Below are positions 1-7,887 of a DNA stretch of 64,000 bases, piece after piece (within the stretch, counting starts at the first letter, position 1; every line of letters starts with the position of its first letter). The position numbers were made by a program, and so were the translations under genes. Source of the stretch: Bacillota bacterium (lineage in GTDB: Bacteria > Bacillota > Clostridia > Lachnospirales > Lachnospiraceae); NCBI GenBank assembly GCA_023437365.1, contig JAEZGK010000098.1:1-64000 (forward strand), written 5' to 3'. The notes under the pieces were generated by a model. It had not been told where the DNA came from. It did no database searches and saw only the letters and a list, made by a program, of their open reading frames with translations.

Positions 1-107
1 GCCACTGCATATCAGTCCGTGCACATCAACTATTGAAAGCGCCGTGTACCGAACGGTACGCACGGTGCTGTGAGAGGACGGCGGTTAGTCACCGCCTCCT
101 ACTCGAT
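1..107 (+). mobile_element. Group II intron, 3' end (domains V and VI)
   Basis: The 3' end of a group II intron on the + strand; the rest lies left of the window. Domain V folds from 38 to 69: the lower stem pairs 38-46 with 61-69 and starts with the catalytic AGC triad at 38-40, the upper stem pairs 47-50 with 55-58 around a GAAC loop at 51-54, and the two-base bulge is at 59-60. Domain VI follows at 72-104 (pairs 72-74/102-104, 75-77/98-100, 80-84/92-96) and leaves A101 unpaired, the expected branch-point adenosine seven bases from the proposed 3' splice site after 107. Any intron-encoded reverse transcriptase would be upstream. It sits downstream of, and convergent with, the VanZ-like gene. 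The AGC triad argues against class IIC, but the class is not settled. Confidence 0.85.
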
Positions 108-199
108 TATCAAAGTGTTTTGCAACAGCTCCTTTTGCAGTGACTACTTTATGAAAAAGCAGCCTCCGCTTTATTCTCCTGTTGTTATATGCATCATAG

Positions 200-1081
200 C
201 TAGAAATGAAGCTTATTGTTCGAGAAGAGGTAATCGGTGTCTCTGGAAAGAAAGTCCCTCCCTGTAATTGCTCTGACTATCAGGTTGCATAAGTAGAACA
301 AAAGTGAGCCTAGGATACCTCCGAGGAGGGCATAAATGATGTCATCAATATCGAAACGGCCGGGTATCAAGATGTATTGGAACAGCTCGATCAGGATGGG
401 CAGAACAAGTAGTGCGGCAAGACGGATCGGTTTTCCTTGTTTCCGAAGAAGGAAGGTCATCTGGTAACCGTACGGAATATATAGAAAAATCCTGCATGCC
501 AAGTAGAGTATGATATCACTTAGGGGCAGCATATCATAAAGATAATCCTCGATTTGATACGTGATAGCTTCAAAGGGTATGATATTGGCATAACTCAGAC
601 TTCCGTTATAAGCCCAGGGGAAAGCCGTTGTAACGAAGGAACCGTAAAGTATAATACCGATATAGATGATGAAAAATAATAAACTGTCATTTCTGTAGAA
701 GGTGCGGTAATCCTCGAACCTTGTTCCATAATCGAGTATATTTCGCAGAAAACAATGGATACAGGGTAATAACCAATTGATTAAGAGGATACCAAGCATA
801 GCTCCGGAATAGGGCAGAAAAGCTCCCTCTCTTCCAAGATAAGACAATGCGATGATTACCGTACTGATGAACAGGATCAGAACAGAATAATTAAAACAGG
901 CTTCATAGGTGGAGGTCTGTTCCTGAAGTATATGGCAGCTTAAGATGCACATCAGGATCGATACACCCCAGATAAGATAATAAGCTGCAAAAAAATAATA
1001 CACTGCAAATTGCACGATGATTGTGATGATACTCAAAAAAATGATTAAGGAAGAAGCTTGGACATGCGTCCGTCGTTGCAT
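200..1081 (-). CDS. VanZ-like family membrane protein
   Basis: A 293-residue, strongly hydrophobic protein with several predicted membrane helices. The C-terminal part carries the VanZ-like signature: a Leu/Ile-rich helix, then GRFDIDDI and a Gly-rich helix (ALLGGILGSLLF). Domains of this kind occur in VanZ, which gives low-level teicoplanin resistance, and in many Firmicute membrane proteins of unknown role. The N-terminal half (paired helices from residue 10 to about 130) is longer than in minimal VanZ proteins and I do not recognise it. The start at 1081 has only a weak upstream purine stretch. The lipid kinase stops 18 bp before this start on the same strand, so the two are probably co-transcribed. 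Substrate unknown. Confidence 0.75.
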   Translation of the reverse strand: MQRRTHVQASSLIIFLSIITIIVQFAVYYFFAAYYLIWGVSILMCILSCHILQEQTSTYEACFNYSVLILFISTVIIALSYLGREGAFLPYSGAMLGILLINWLLPCIHCFLRNILDYGTRFEDYRTFYRNDSLLFFIIYIGIILYGSFVTTAFPWAYNGSLSYANIIPFEAITYQIEDYLYDMLPLSDIILYLACRIFLYIPYGYQMTFLLRKQGKPIRLAALLVLPILIELFQYILIPGRFDIDDIIYALLGGILGSLLFYLCNLIVRAITGRDFLSRDTDYLFSNNKLHF

Positions 1082-1099
1082 CGTAAACGCCTACTTTCG

Positions 1100-2026
1100 T
1101 TATAAAATCATTCGTATCTTTCCTGGAATACAGTTGACCTTAATGTGTGAGCATAATGCGGGAACTTCACCATCTGTATGAACTGCCGTTTCCACATCTG
1201 TATGAATTTCTATTTCCGAGCAATGGAAGGCCTCCACACCCTTATATTTAATATGCTTTCCTGTGAAAATAGTTGGCAGGAGAAGGAATATTTTGGCTTT
1301 ACTTAATCCGTGGACCATAGTGATGCTCAATTTTCCATCGGTAGGATCGGCATGAGGAGCCATAAATAGGCCGCCACCTTCGAATTTATGGATCATATTG
1401 GACACCAGAAGGACATTTTGATAAGTACCTTTATCCATACCATCCACCGTAATTGAGGCAGACATCTTAGGAGCATTGATTACCTGTTTGATTGCGATGG
1501 CAATATATACGAACTTTCCTGCACCAAATCTGTTCAGGCTCTTCTTAAGAGGAGACACCTGCACCTCATGACAGACACATGCATCATAACCCATACCGCT
1601 GGAGCAGGTGAATTTTCTCGGCTGATGTGAGCTTCCAGGGAATGTGATGCATCCGTGATCGAGATACTGGAACTTTGTTGGGTTCAGAATATGGGATAAG
1701 GCTTCCGTAGGCTCCTTTGGAATATTCAAGCTTCTTGCAAGATCGTTGCTGGAACCGGAAGGAATATAACCAAGCAGAACCTCATCATAGTGCTCGATAC
1801 CATTGATCACCTCGTTGACAGTTCCGTCACCACCGAGGATTACTATATTCTTAATGCCGGGATTCTCTTCACATATTGTTTTTGCCAATTCGGTAGCATG
1901 CCCCGAATATTCGGTAAATACCGCTTTATAATCTATTTTCTGTCTATCGAGTTCATCCTTAACTACCCACCAAAAGCGGATACCCCTACCGGAGCTGGAC
2001 TTGGGGTTTATGATAAAATGATACAT
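1100..2026 (-). CDS. Diacylglycerol/lipid kinase family protein (YegS/BmrU type)
   Basis: A 308-residue lipid kinase of the DAGK catalytic-domain family, which phosphorylates diacylglycerol or a related lipid with ATP at the membrane. Visible motifs are INPKSSSGRG near the N terminus, the nucleotide-binding GGDGT at residues 65-69, and GSSNDLAR at 91-98; the C-terminal part has the family's GGGLFMAPHADPTDG segment. I start at ATG 2026 because an AGAAGGAGA ribosome-binding site lies just upstream and homology begins with MYHFIINPKS; an upstream in-frame start at 2125 would add 33 unrelated residues. It lies 18 bp upstream of the VanZ-like gene in a probable two-gene operon. Substrate specificity cannot be read from the sequence. 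Confidence 0.88.
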   Translation of the reverse strand: MYHFIINPKSSSGRGIRFWWVVKDELDRQKIDYKAVFTEYSGHATELAKTICEENPGIKNIVILGGDGTVNEVINGIEHYDEVLLGYIPSGSSNDLARSLNIPKEPTEALSHILNPTKFQYLDHGCITFPGSSHQPRKFTCSSGMGYDACVCHEVQVSPLKKSLNRFGAGKFVYIAIAIKQVINAPKMSASITVDGMDKGTYQNVLLVSNMIHKFEGGGLFMAPHADPTDGKLSITMVHGLSKAKIFLLLPTIFTGKHIKYKGVEAFHCSEIEIHTDVETAVHTDGEVPALCSHIKVNCIPGKIRMIL

Positions 2027-2252
2027 AATACGCTTCTCCTTCTGTGGTTCGGTCTTATAAAGACCATGCCAGTATAAGTCAAATATATAGTAAAAAGGCG
2101 GCATTGTCAACGATTTCGGATTCATCTTACCTCATCATTCTGCATTCAGATACAGGCACCGAATTGTCCTTTCTTCATAATATGTATAGAACAACAATTA
2201 GTAAGCATGTTGCTCGCTGATGATGGATGTATTCGAAAGGAGAGACAGTTTT

Positions 2253-2543
2253 ATGGATAGACGGATGTATCGCGGTATGATGGGAAGAGACAACGGTTAT
2301 AATCGTAGATCTTCACCATACAGGACACCGGAGCCGGTGTGCGGAGATGTTGTCTGCGGATATACCCCGGAGGATTCCTGCGAAAGAGAAAAATATGAGG
2401 ATTTCGACCGTTTTCCTCTTGGTATGTGCTATGTTCCTTGGCAGTGCTTCAGGAATTTATATGAGAATGAATTTATGGCTTTAGCGAACGGAACACTCTT
2501 TAAGGAGCTTGACCTAGATTGGCATGGAAGGGGATGTAGATAG
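2253..2543 (+). CDS. cotJA: Spore coat-associated protein CotJA
   Basis: First gene of a cotJABC operon. The C-terminal half has the CotJA signature: LGMCYVPWQCFRNLYE followed by ANGTLFKELD. The N-terminal half is Arg-, Tyr- and Pro-rich and low in complexity, as is common in coat proteins. In Bacillus, CotJ proteins are made in the mother cell and assemble with CotJC into the inner coat. I start at ATG 2253, ten bases after GGAG (2239-2242); the upstream in-frame ATG at 2220 has no ribosome-binding site. cotJB follows at once. Mother-cell (SigE) control is expected from the family, but I could not assign a convincing SigE promoter. Confidence 0.88.
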   Translation: MDRRMYRGMMGRDNGYNRRSSPYRTPEPVCGDVVCGYTPEDSCEREKYEDFDRFPLGMCYVPWQCFRNLYENEFMALANGTLFKELDLDWHGRGCR

Positions 2544-2544
2544 G

Positions 2545-2802
2545 ATGGATACAAGTAATAGAGAAAAACTATTTGCCTGCATCGAGGCTACCAGCTTTGT
2601 CTGCGATGAACTGAGATTATTCCTTGACACCCACCCGACCGACAGGGCAGCTTTAGAATATTGGAGTAAGGTATCTAAGGTAAGAAATGAAGCGGTTCAT
2701 GAGTATACCAGATGCTATGGCCCGATTGAGTCATATCATGTAGAGGTCGACGACAGATGGACATGGGTTGAAGATCCCTGGCCATGGGAAGGAAGGTGCT
2801 AG
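2545..2802 (+). CDS. cotJB: Spore coat protein CotJB
   Basis: An 85-residue CotJB protein, close to the usual family length. It has the family's LDTHPTD turn in the middle and the aromatic tail WTWVEDPWPWEG at the C terminus. ATG 2545 is preceded by AAGGGG at 2527-2532; an alternative ATG at 2524 would overlap cotJA and add seven residues. It lies between cotJA and cotJC with almost no spacing, so the three are translated from one transcript. In Bacillus the CotJ proteins interact and are incorporated together in the spore coat. Confidence 0.9.
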   Translation: MDTSNREKLFACIEATSFVCDELRLFLDTHPTDRAALEYWSKVSKVRNEAVHEYTRCYGPIESYHVEVDDRWTWVEDPWPWEGRC

Positions 2803-2805
2803 TGT

Positions 2806-3414
2806 ATGTGGAGTTATGAGAAGAGATTACAACATCCTGTCAATATTGCGGAAAGAAATCCGAGACTTGCACAGGTGATCATAAGTCAATTCGGTGGACC
2901 CGACGGCGAACTGGCAGCATCCATGCGTTATCTTTCCCAGCGTTATACTATGCCGAATCGGAAGATAGCAGGTTTACTGACTGATATCGGTACTGAGGAA
3001 TTGGCTCATATGGAGATGGTAAGTGCCATCGTGCATCAATTAACCAAAAACCTTACTCCTGCAGAAATCATGGAGGGTGGTTTTGAAAAGTATTACGTAG
3101 ATCATACCTTAGGCTTATGGCCGCAGTCAGCCGGCGGTATACCTTTTAACAGCTGCTTCTTCCAGAGCAAGGGAGATCCGATTACGGACCTGGTTGAGGA
3201 TATGGCAGCAGAGCAGAAGGCAAGAACCACCTATGACAATATTCTTCGTCTGGTCACCGACCATGACGTATGCGACCCGATCAAATTCCTCCGAGAGAGA
3301 GAAATCGTGCATTTCCAGCGTTTCGGTGAGGCTTTGAGAATGATTACCGATGAAATCGAAGGAAGAAATTTCTATGCAGTCAATTTGGCATTTCCTGCAG
3401 ATTTTACGAAGTAG
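2806..3414 (+). CDS. cotJC: Spore coat protein CotJC (manganese catalase family)
   Basis: A 202-residue ferritin-like protein of the manganese-catalase family, the core member of the CotJ coat complex. The dimanganese ligands expected of the family are visible: E35 in GGPDGEL, E65 and H68 in TEELAH, E136 in AAEQKAR, and E166 with H169 in REIVHF. Catalase activity or peroxide protection of the spore is plausible but not shown by the sequence. It begins three bases after the cotJB stop and ends the operon ahead of a strong terminator hairpin. Confidence 0.93.
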   Translation: MWSYEKRLQHPVNIAERNPRLAQVIISQFGGPDGELAASMRYLSQRYTMPNRKIAGLLTDIGTEELAHMEMVSAIVHQLTKNLTPAEIMEGGFEKYYVDHTLGLWPQSAGGIPFNSCFFQSKGDPITDLVEDMAAEQKARTTYDNILRLVTDHDVCDPIKFLREREIVHFQRFGEALRMITDEIEGRNFYAVNLAFPADFTK

Positions 3415-3437
3415 ACAGGATATTTAGTTAGATAATT

Positions 3438-3470
3438 AGCAGCTCCCGGCTTAAAGCTGGGAGCTGTTTT
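3438..3470 (+). terminator. Rho-independent terminator of cotJABC
   Basis: Stem AGCTCCCGGC at 3441-3450, a short TTAA loop, complementary AGCTGGGAGCT, then TTTT. It lies 24 bp past the cotJC stop and closes the coat operon. Confidence 0.88.
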
Positions 3471-3540
3471 AAATGAGATACTGCTTCGCTGTCAGAATTA
3501 CCTTTACCTTAACCCTCTATGCAGTATTTAAATTTTATGG

Positions 3541-3570
3541 TTGACAAAACCCCCTCTTTGGTATTATTAT
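3541..3570 (+). promoter_or_regulatory. SigA-type promoter of the trpXYZ T-box leader
   Basis: A consensus -35 TTGACA at 3541-3546 is followed by TATTAT-type -10 candidates at 3562-3567 (15-bp spacer) or 3565-3570 (18-bp spacer). The T-box stem I starts about 20 bases further on, as expected for the transcription start of this leader. Confidence 0.6.
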
Positions 3571-3584
3571 TTAATACATTAATA

Positions 3585-3858
3585 AGCTAAACCGTTGAGA
3601 AAGAGGAGTAGGCTTAAGTACGACATAACAGAGAGTCGCAGCTGGTGGAATGCGATATGGAGTCTTTTGCTGAATGGGCTTTTGAGGGCAACCCGAACTG
3701 ATAGTAGGCGTTGACGGAGACCATAACCGTTAATCATATGGCATATATTGTTCGATATATGAAGGCAGAGGAGGGCAACTAAAAAAGCAATTTGTTGCCA
3801 ATTTGAGTGGTACCGCGGAGTGAATTCGTCTCAAGTATAATATACTTGGGACTTTTTT
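3585..3858 (+). promoter_or_regulatory. T-box riboswitch, tryptophan specifier (UGG), ahead of trpXYZ
   Basis: A T-box leader that senses uncharged tRNA. Stem I carries GAGAAAGAGGAGTA near 3597-3612 (GA/K-turn region) and the apical AGAGAG...GCTGGTGGAATG elements. The specifier loop reads GAA-TGG-G with the codon TGG at 3675-3677, pointing to tRNA-Trp. The antiterminator T-box motif GAGTGGTACCGCGG lies at 3805-3818. A terminator hairpin follows (GTCTCAAG and CTTGGGAC around 3828-3852, then a seven-T run). When tRNA-Trp is uncharged the antiterminator should form and trpXYZ be expressed. The specifier matches the transporter's predicted substrate. Confidence 0.93.
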
Positions 3859-3969
3859 TATTGCTAAAATGACTATTAATAACTTAGCAATACCAGCAGA
3901 CTCTAACCGGTGACTACGAGAATTACCTTTCGCCATGGCGACAACGAACGAATCAAAGTATTTTGTTTT

Positions 3970-4080
3970 ATGAGGGAGGACAAATCCTCCCAAGAAGCAA
4001 ACAACAAAATTTTAATTTATGAGGGAGGACAAATCCTCCCAAGAAGCAAACAACAAAATTTTAATTAATGAGGGAGGATT
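3970..4080 (+). repeat. 49-bp tandem repeat with Shine-Dalgarno-like hairpins upstream of trpX
   Basis: Two full copies (3970-4018, 4019-4067) and the start of a third (4068-4080) of a 49-bp unit. Each full unit begins ATGAGGGAGGA and contains the perfect stem GGGAGGA/TCCTCCC with a CAAA loop (3974-3980/3985-3991 and 4023-4029/4034-4040). The truncated third copy provides GGGAGGA at 4072-4078, which is the ribosome-binding site of trpX. The TCCTCCC of copy 2 could therefore pair with it. The period is not a multiple of three and no credible peptide is encoded. Confidence 0.9.
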
Positions 4081-4083
4081 TTT

Positions 4084-5082
4084 ATGAGAAAGTTAATTGC
4101 AGTAATTTTAGTGGCTATTTTAGCTATGGGTACCCTGGTTGGATGCGGTGCGAAGGATGACGGTAAGGTCACCATCGGTATCGGACAGTTTGCAGAGCAT
4201 GCATCTTTGGATAACTGTAAGGAAGGCTTCCTGGCAGGCCTCGCGGATGCAGGGTATAAGGACGGGGAGAACCTGGAGGTATTATTTGAAAATGCTCAAG
4301 CAGACGGTGGCACAGCTTCCCAGATAGCAACAAACTTTGTCTCCAATAAGGTGGATCTGATCTGTGCAATCGCAACTCCGATGGCACAGAGCGCATTCGG
4401 AGCAGCTAAGGACGCGAATATTCCGGTCATCTTCACCGCAGTAACAGATCCGATTGCAGCAGAGCTTGCGAAAGCAGACGGAACCCCGAACGGTAATACA
4501 ACAGGTACCAGTGATAAGCTTCCGGTTCAGAAGCAGCTGGAAATGATCCGTGCGATCCTTCCGGATGCTAAATCTATCGGCATTATTTACTGCACCAGCG
4601 AAGTCAATTCTGTATCAGCAATTGAAGAATATAAGGCAGCTGCAGCCGATTATGGCTTTGAGATTATTGAAAGTGGTATTGCTACAACAGCAGATATTCC
4701 TTTGGCAGCAGATAATTTATTAGAAAAGGTTGACTGTATCAACAATTTGACAGATAATACCGTTGTAAGCTCTCTTCCGGTTATCCTAGAGAAGGCAGCA
4801 GCCAAGAGTATTCCTGTCTTTGGCAGTGAGGTGGAGCAGGTGAAGATCGGTTGTCTTGCTACTGTAGGTTTGGATTATTTTGACCTTGGAAAGCAGACCG
4901 GAGCGATGGCAGCACAGGTATTAAAGGGGGAAAAGAAGGCAAGTGAGATAAATTTCCAGATTATCGAAGAGGCTTCCTTCTACGGCAATAATGCAGTAGC
5001 AGCAAATCTTGGTATCACGCTACCTCAGGATCTGGTAAGCAGTGCTAAAGAAATGTTTGAGGAGATTGCTACAGCACAGTAA
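4084..5082 (+). CDS. trpX: Tryptophan-type ABC transporter substrate-binding lipoprotein (TrpX)
   Basis: A 332-residue extracytoplasmic solute-binding protein of the ABC_sub_bind (PF04392) type. It has a lipoprotein signal peptide with lipobox LVGC (lipidated Cys21), then a two-lobed binding domain with the GIGQFAEH...LDNCKEGFLAGL opening and ATPMAQSA segment typical of the family. It should capture the ligand outside the membrane and deliver it to TrpY and TrpZ. Tryptophan is inferred from the UGG T-box upstream, since this family also includes other aromatic amino-acid and uncharacterised binders. ATG 4084 follows GGGAGGA in the repeat region. Gaps to trpY (42 bp) and the trpY-trpZ overlap indicate one operon. 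Confidence 0.85.
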   Translation: MRKLIAVILVAILAMGTLVGCGAKDDGKVTIGIGQFAEHASLDNCKEGFLAGLADAGYKDGENLEVLFENAQADGGTASQIATNFVSNKVDLICAIATPMAQSAFGAAKDANIPVIFTAVTDPIAAELAKADGTPNGNTTGTSDKLPVQKQLEMIRAILPDAKSIGIIYCTSEVNSVSAIEEYKAAAADYGFEIIESGIATTADIPLAADNLLEKVDCINNLTDNTVVSSLPVILEKAAAKSIPVFGSEVEQVKIGCLATVGLDYFDLGKQTGAMAAQVLKGEKKASEINFQIIEEASFYGNNAVAANLGITLPQDLVSSAKEMFEEIATAQ

Positions 5083-5124
5083 ATAATTAAGGTTATTAAG
5101 AATGAATGTTGGAGGTAGGGCATA

Positions 5125-6021
5125 ATGGATGCTATCCTGTCGATTGTACGCGGTGTTTTTGAAGAAGGTCTGGTCTATGCCATCATGGCATTGGGGGTAT
5201 ACATAACTTATAAGATTTTAGACTTCCCGGACCTTTCGGTGGACGGTACCTTTCCCTTGGGAGGTGCTGTGACGGCGGTATTGATTATCGCAGGAGTGAA
5301 TCCTCTGCTTACCCTTCCGATTTCCTTTGCAGTAGGAGCAGCAGCGGGAGTTCTTACAGGCTTAATCCATGTGAAGCTGAAGGTAAGGGATTTGTTATCC
5401 GGTATCATCATGATGACTGCATTATACTCCTTGAATCTAAGGATCGCCGGTAAAGCAAATCTCCCGATCTTTACTAAGGAGACAATATTTGATAATGAAT
5501 TTCTGAGTTCTGTTATAACAGAGGGCTTCAAGCCTTATGTTAAGATCACGGTGCTTTTGATTATCGTGATTATCATGAAGCTCCTGCTGGATATTTATTT
5601 AAAGACAAAATCAGGCTATATTCTGCGGGCGGTGGGTGACAATGATACGGTTGTCACCTCCCTCGCGAAGGATAAGGGACTGGTTAAGATAGTCGGACTG
5701 GCGATTGCCAATGCCTTTGTTGCGCTTGCCGGATGTATCTATACTCAGAAAAGCGGATTTTTTGAGATATCTACAGGAACCGGTACCATCGTCATCGGCC
5801 TTGCGAGTGTTATCATTGGTATCAATGTATTTAAGAAAGTTACATTTTTTAAGGCAACCAGTGCGGTTATATTCGGAGCGATTCTATACAAGGGCTGTGT
5901 TGCGATTGCCATTGCCTGCGGTATGGCAGCCTCTGATTTAAAGCTGATCACCGCAGTACTTTTCCTGATTATTCTGGTAGTAAGTAACGACCGTAAGAGG
6001 AGGGTGAGGACCAATGATTGA
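5125..6021 (+). CDS. trpY: ABC transporter permease TrpY
   Basis: A 298-residue integral membrane permease with about eight to nine hydrophobic helices, of the branched-chain-type permease family (BPD_transp_2-like). The DFPDLSVDGTFPLGGAV segment near residues 32-50 is characteristic of permeases paired with PF04392 binding proteins. It forms the channel for the TrpX ligand. It sits between the binding protein and the ATPase; its last codons overlap the trpZ start by eight bases, implying translational coupling. Confidence 0.87.
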   Translation: MDAILSIVRGVFEEGLVYAIMALGVYITYKILDFPDLSVDGTFPLGGAVTAVLIIAGVNPLLTLPISFAVGAAAGVLTGLIHVKLKVRDLLSGIIMMTALYSLNLRIAGKANLPIFTKETIFDNEFLSSVITEGFKPYVKITVLLIIVIIMKLLLDIYLKTKSGYILRAVGDNDTVVTSLAKDKGLVKIVGLAIANAFVALAGCIYTQKSGFFEISTGTGTIVIGLASVIIGINVFKKVTFFKATSAVIFGAILYKGCVAIAIACGMAASDLKLITAVLFLIILVVSNDRKRRVRTND

Positions 6022-6787
6022 ACTGAGGAACATCAATAAATACTATAACCCCGGTACGGTGAATGAAATGTGTCTGTTCAACAATTTTTGCCTGACGGTA
6101 CAGGATGGTGAGTTTGTTTCCGTAGTCGGAAGTAACGGCTCAGGAAAAACCTCCATGCTGAATATTATCTGTGGCAGTATCCCCATCGATCAGGGGACGA
6201 TCAGGATCGGTCAGGAGGATATTACAGCTATGCCTGAGTTTCAAAGACAGAGACGAATCGGACGAGTTTTCCAGAATCCTGCGATGGGTACCTGTCCGTC
6301 GATGACGATCCTGGAAAATATGTCACTGGCAGATAATAAGGGAAAAAGCTTCAATCTGACAAGAGGTACGAATAAGAAGCGTACTGATTTCTATCGGGAA
6401 AGCCTGCGTTCTCTCAATCTTGGTTTGGAGGATAAGCTTCATGTCCCTGTCGGTTCTCTCTCGGGAGGTCAGAGACAGGCCATGGCGCTCCTGATGGCTA
6501 CCATGACTCCGATAGAATTTCTGATTTTAGATGAGCATACTGCTGCACTAGATCCGAAGACGGCGGAGCTGATTATGCGGCTGACGGATCAGGTAGTGAA
6601 GGAGAAGCATCTGACGACAATTATGGTTACCCATAATCTTCGTTATGCAGTTGAATACGGCACCAGATTAATCATGATGCATCAGGGAGAAGTCGTAATC
6701 GATAAAGCCGGTGATGAGAAGAAGGCGATTGCAATCGATGCCATTCTTGAGAAGTTCAACGAGATCAGTATAGAATGTGGCAATTAA
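6014..6787 (+). CDS. trpZ: ABC transporter ATP-binding protein TrpZ
   Basis: A 257-residue ABC ATPase that powers the TrpXY transporter. Walker A GSNGSGKT is at 39-46, the Q-loop within RVFQNPAMG near 84-92, the signature SLSGGQ at 148-153, and Walker B plus catalytic Glu as ILDEHTAALD at 171-180. The switch His lies in MVTHNLRYA. The start overlaps the permease gene. No clear terminator follows; a 370-bp intergenic region with its own promoter and riboswitch separates it from folT. Confidence 0.9.
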   Translation: MIELRNINKYYNPGTVNEMCLFNNFCLTVQDGEFVSVVGSNGSGKTSMLNIICGSIPIDQGTIRIGQEDITAMPEFQRQRRIGRVFQNPAMGTCPSMTILENMSLADNKGKSFNLTRGTNKKRTDFYRESLRSLNLGLEDKLHVPVGSLSGGQRQAMALLMATMTPIEFLILDEHTAALDPKTAELIMRLTDQVVKEKHLTTIMVTHNLRYAVEYGTRLIMMHQGEVVIDKAGDEKKAIAIDAILEKFNEISIECGN

Positions 6788-6895
6788 AAGGGTATGAATA
6801 ATATCTGTACTATATACAGCTTTATGCAAGTTAAGAAGGGTAATTTTTATTCAAAATATATATGTATAATTATTATGTTTGTAAAATTATTATAC

Positions 6896-6923
6896 TTGTA
6901 AAATTACTATCGTATGTTATACT
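6896..6923 (+). promoter_or_regulatory. Promoter of the THF riboswitch-folT unit
   Basis: -35-like TTGTAA at 6896-6901, a 16-bp spacer, and -10 TATACT at 6918-6923 with an upstream TG (6915-6916) making an extended -10. Transcription would begin about 15-20 bases before the aptamer. The stretch 6788-6895 before it is AT-rich and shows nothing else. Confidence 0.6.
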
Positions 6924-6946
6924 TAGGATACAAAAAATAAAATAGA

Positions 6947-7127
6947 AGCAGAGTAGGATCATGTGCGTTAAGTGCCGGTTGAACAGGGAGTTGTCAATCG
7001 GACGAAAAGGTTAACTTGCGGTACACGGTCCGCATCCCGCTGCTACAATTAGATAATCAAATAGGTAAGTGCATGGCAGGTAGGGACAACCGATGCTGTC
7101 ATGCCGATTTGATTTTATCTCTTTTTG
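6947..7127 (+). promoter_or_regulatory. Tetrahydrofolate (THF) riboswitch with terminator
   Basis: The aptamer runs from 6947 to 7044. P1 pairs AGCAG (6947-6951) with CTGCT (7040-7044). Conserved blocks of the THF-I class are visible in order: GAGTAGG, GCGTTAAGTGCC, ACAGGGAGTTGT, GACGAAAAGG, TTGCGGTACAC and CGCATCCCGCTGC. An expression-platform terminator follows: AATCAAAT (7055-7062) pairs with ATTTGATT (7107-7114), with an inner stem GCATGGCAG/CTGTCATGC, then a T-rich run to 7127. Folate binding should favour termination and reduce folT expression. Confidence 0.93.
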
Positions 7128-7160
7128 TAGTAAAAGGTCTGCAAAGGAGGTAATTTTTTT

Positions 7161-7721
7161 ATGACCAAATTTACAGCTTTATTCAAGTCGTCCCTGCAGG
7201 AGTTCAGAAGTATCAGGTGTGTCACCTTAACCGCCATGCTGGGAGCAATCTCTATCATCATTGGTACTTATTTTACCTTTATGATAGGAAATTCTTTAAA
7301 GTTCGGCTTTGCCTTTCTGCCGAACGAATTCCTGTTCTATATGTTCGGACCGGCGGTAGGCGCAATCTTCGGAGCGGTTATGGATATCCTGGTCTTTATC
7401 CTGAAGCCTACGGGACCCTTCTTTTTTGGTTTTACTCTGAGTGCCCTCCTGAAGGGGTTAATCTATGGGTTTGTGCTTTATAAGAAGCCGCTGAGTCTTC
7501 TTAGGATCTTCATTGCTAATGTAATCAACCTAATCTTTATCACCCTGCTACTGGATACCTACTGGCTGACCTACTTATATGGTAAGGCATTCTTGATCTT
7601 TCTTTCCGAAAGACTGGTTAAGATCGTACTGCTGCCGGTTGAGACAATCCTGTTGTATTTGTTGATTAAGGGTGTAGAGGCAAGCGGAGTAGTGAGACTA
7701 TTTCGAAGCAAAAATGCATAA
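7161..7721 (+). CDS. folT: Folate-family ECF transporter S component FolT
   Basis: A 186-residue membrane protein with about six hydrophobic helices, of the size and pattern of ECF transporter S components. The segment FLPNEFLFYMFGPAVGAIFGAVMDILVFILKPTG (in part) contains the Gly/Ala-rich helix and the PTGPFFFGFTLSALL motif typical of the FolT group. It would bind folate and work with the shared EcfA-A'-T module, which is not in this window. The THF riboswitch directly upstream supports the ligand. The ribosome-binding site is AAGGAGG at about 7144-7150. The gene is monocistronic and ends before a hairpin at 7735-7787. Confidence 0.9.
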   Translation: MTKFTALFKSSLQEFRSIRCVTLTAMLGAISIIIGTYFTFMIGNSLKFGFAFLPNEFLFYMFGPAVGAIFGAVMDILVFILKPTGPFFFGFTLSALLKGLIYGFVLYKKPLSLLRIFIANVINLIFITLLLDTYWLTYLYGKAFLIFLSERLVKIVLLPVETILLYLLIKGVEASGVVRLFRSKNA

Positions 7722-7734
7722 ATAGTGTTAGAAT

Positions 7735-7787
7735 AAACAAATGCTGCAAAAGCCCCGGAGGTGCTCCAACTTTTGGGGCATTTGTTT
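7735..7787 (+). terminator. Terminator-like hairpin after folT
   Basis: AAACAAATGC (7735-7744) pairs with GCATTTGTTT (7778-7787), with an inner CAAAAGCCCC/TTTTGGGGC-like stem. The T-rich tail is interrupted (TTTGTTTGTTG), so termination may be imperfect. Confidence 0.7.
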
Positions 7788-7887
7788 GTTGTATGGTTGT
7801 CCCTTGACAAACCCTAGAATAATGCATACAGTATATTATGTGAAATTCATTAAGAAAAGAAAATAATAATCTGAAAGGAATTTTCAT

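Noticed and set aside
70..267. 65-codon ORF at the left edge
   Set aside because: It begins inside domain V/VI of the intron and runs into the VanZ-like gene; no ribosome-binding site.
3730..3993. 87-codon minus-strand ORF
   Set aside because: It overlaps the T-box terminator and tandem repeat upstream of trpX; no ribosome-binding site or homology.
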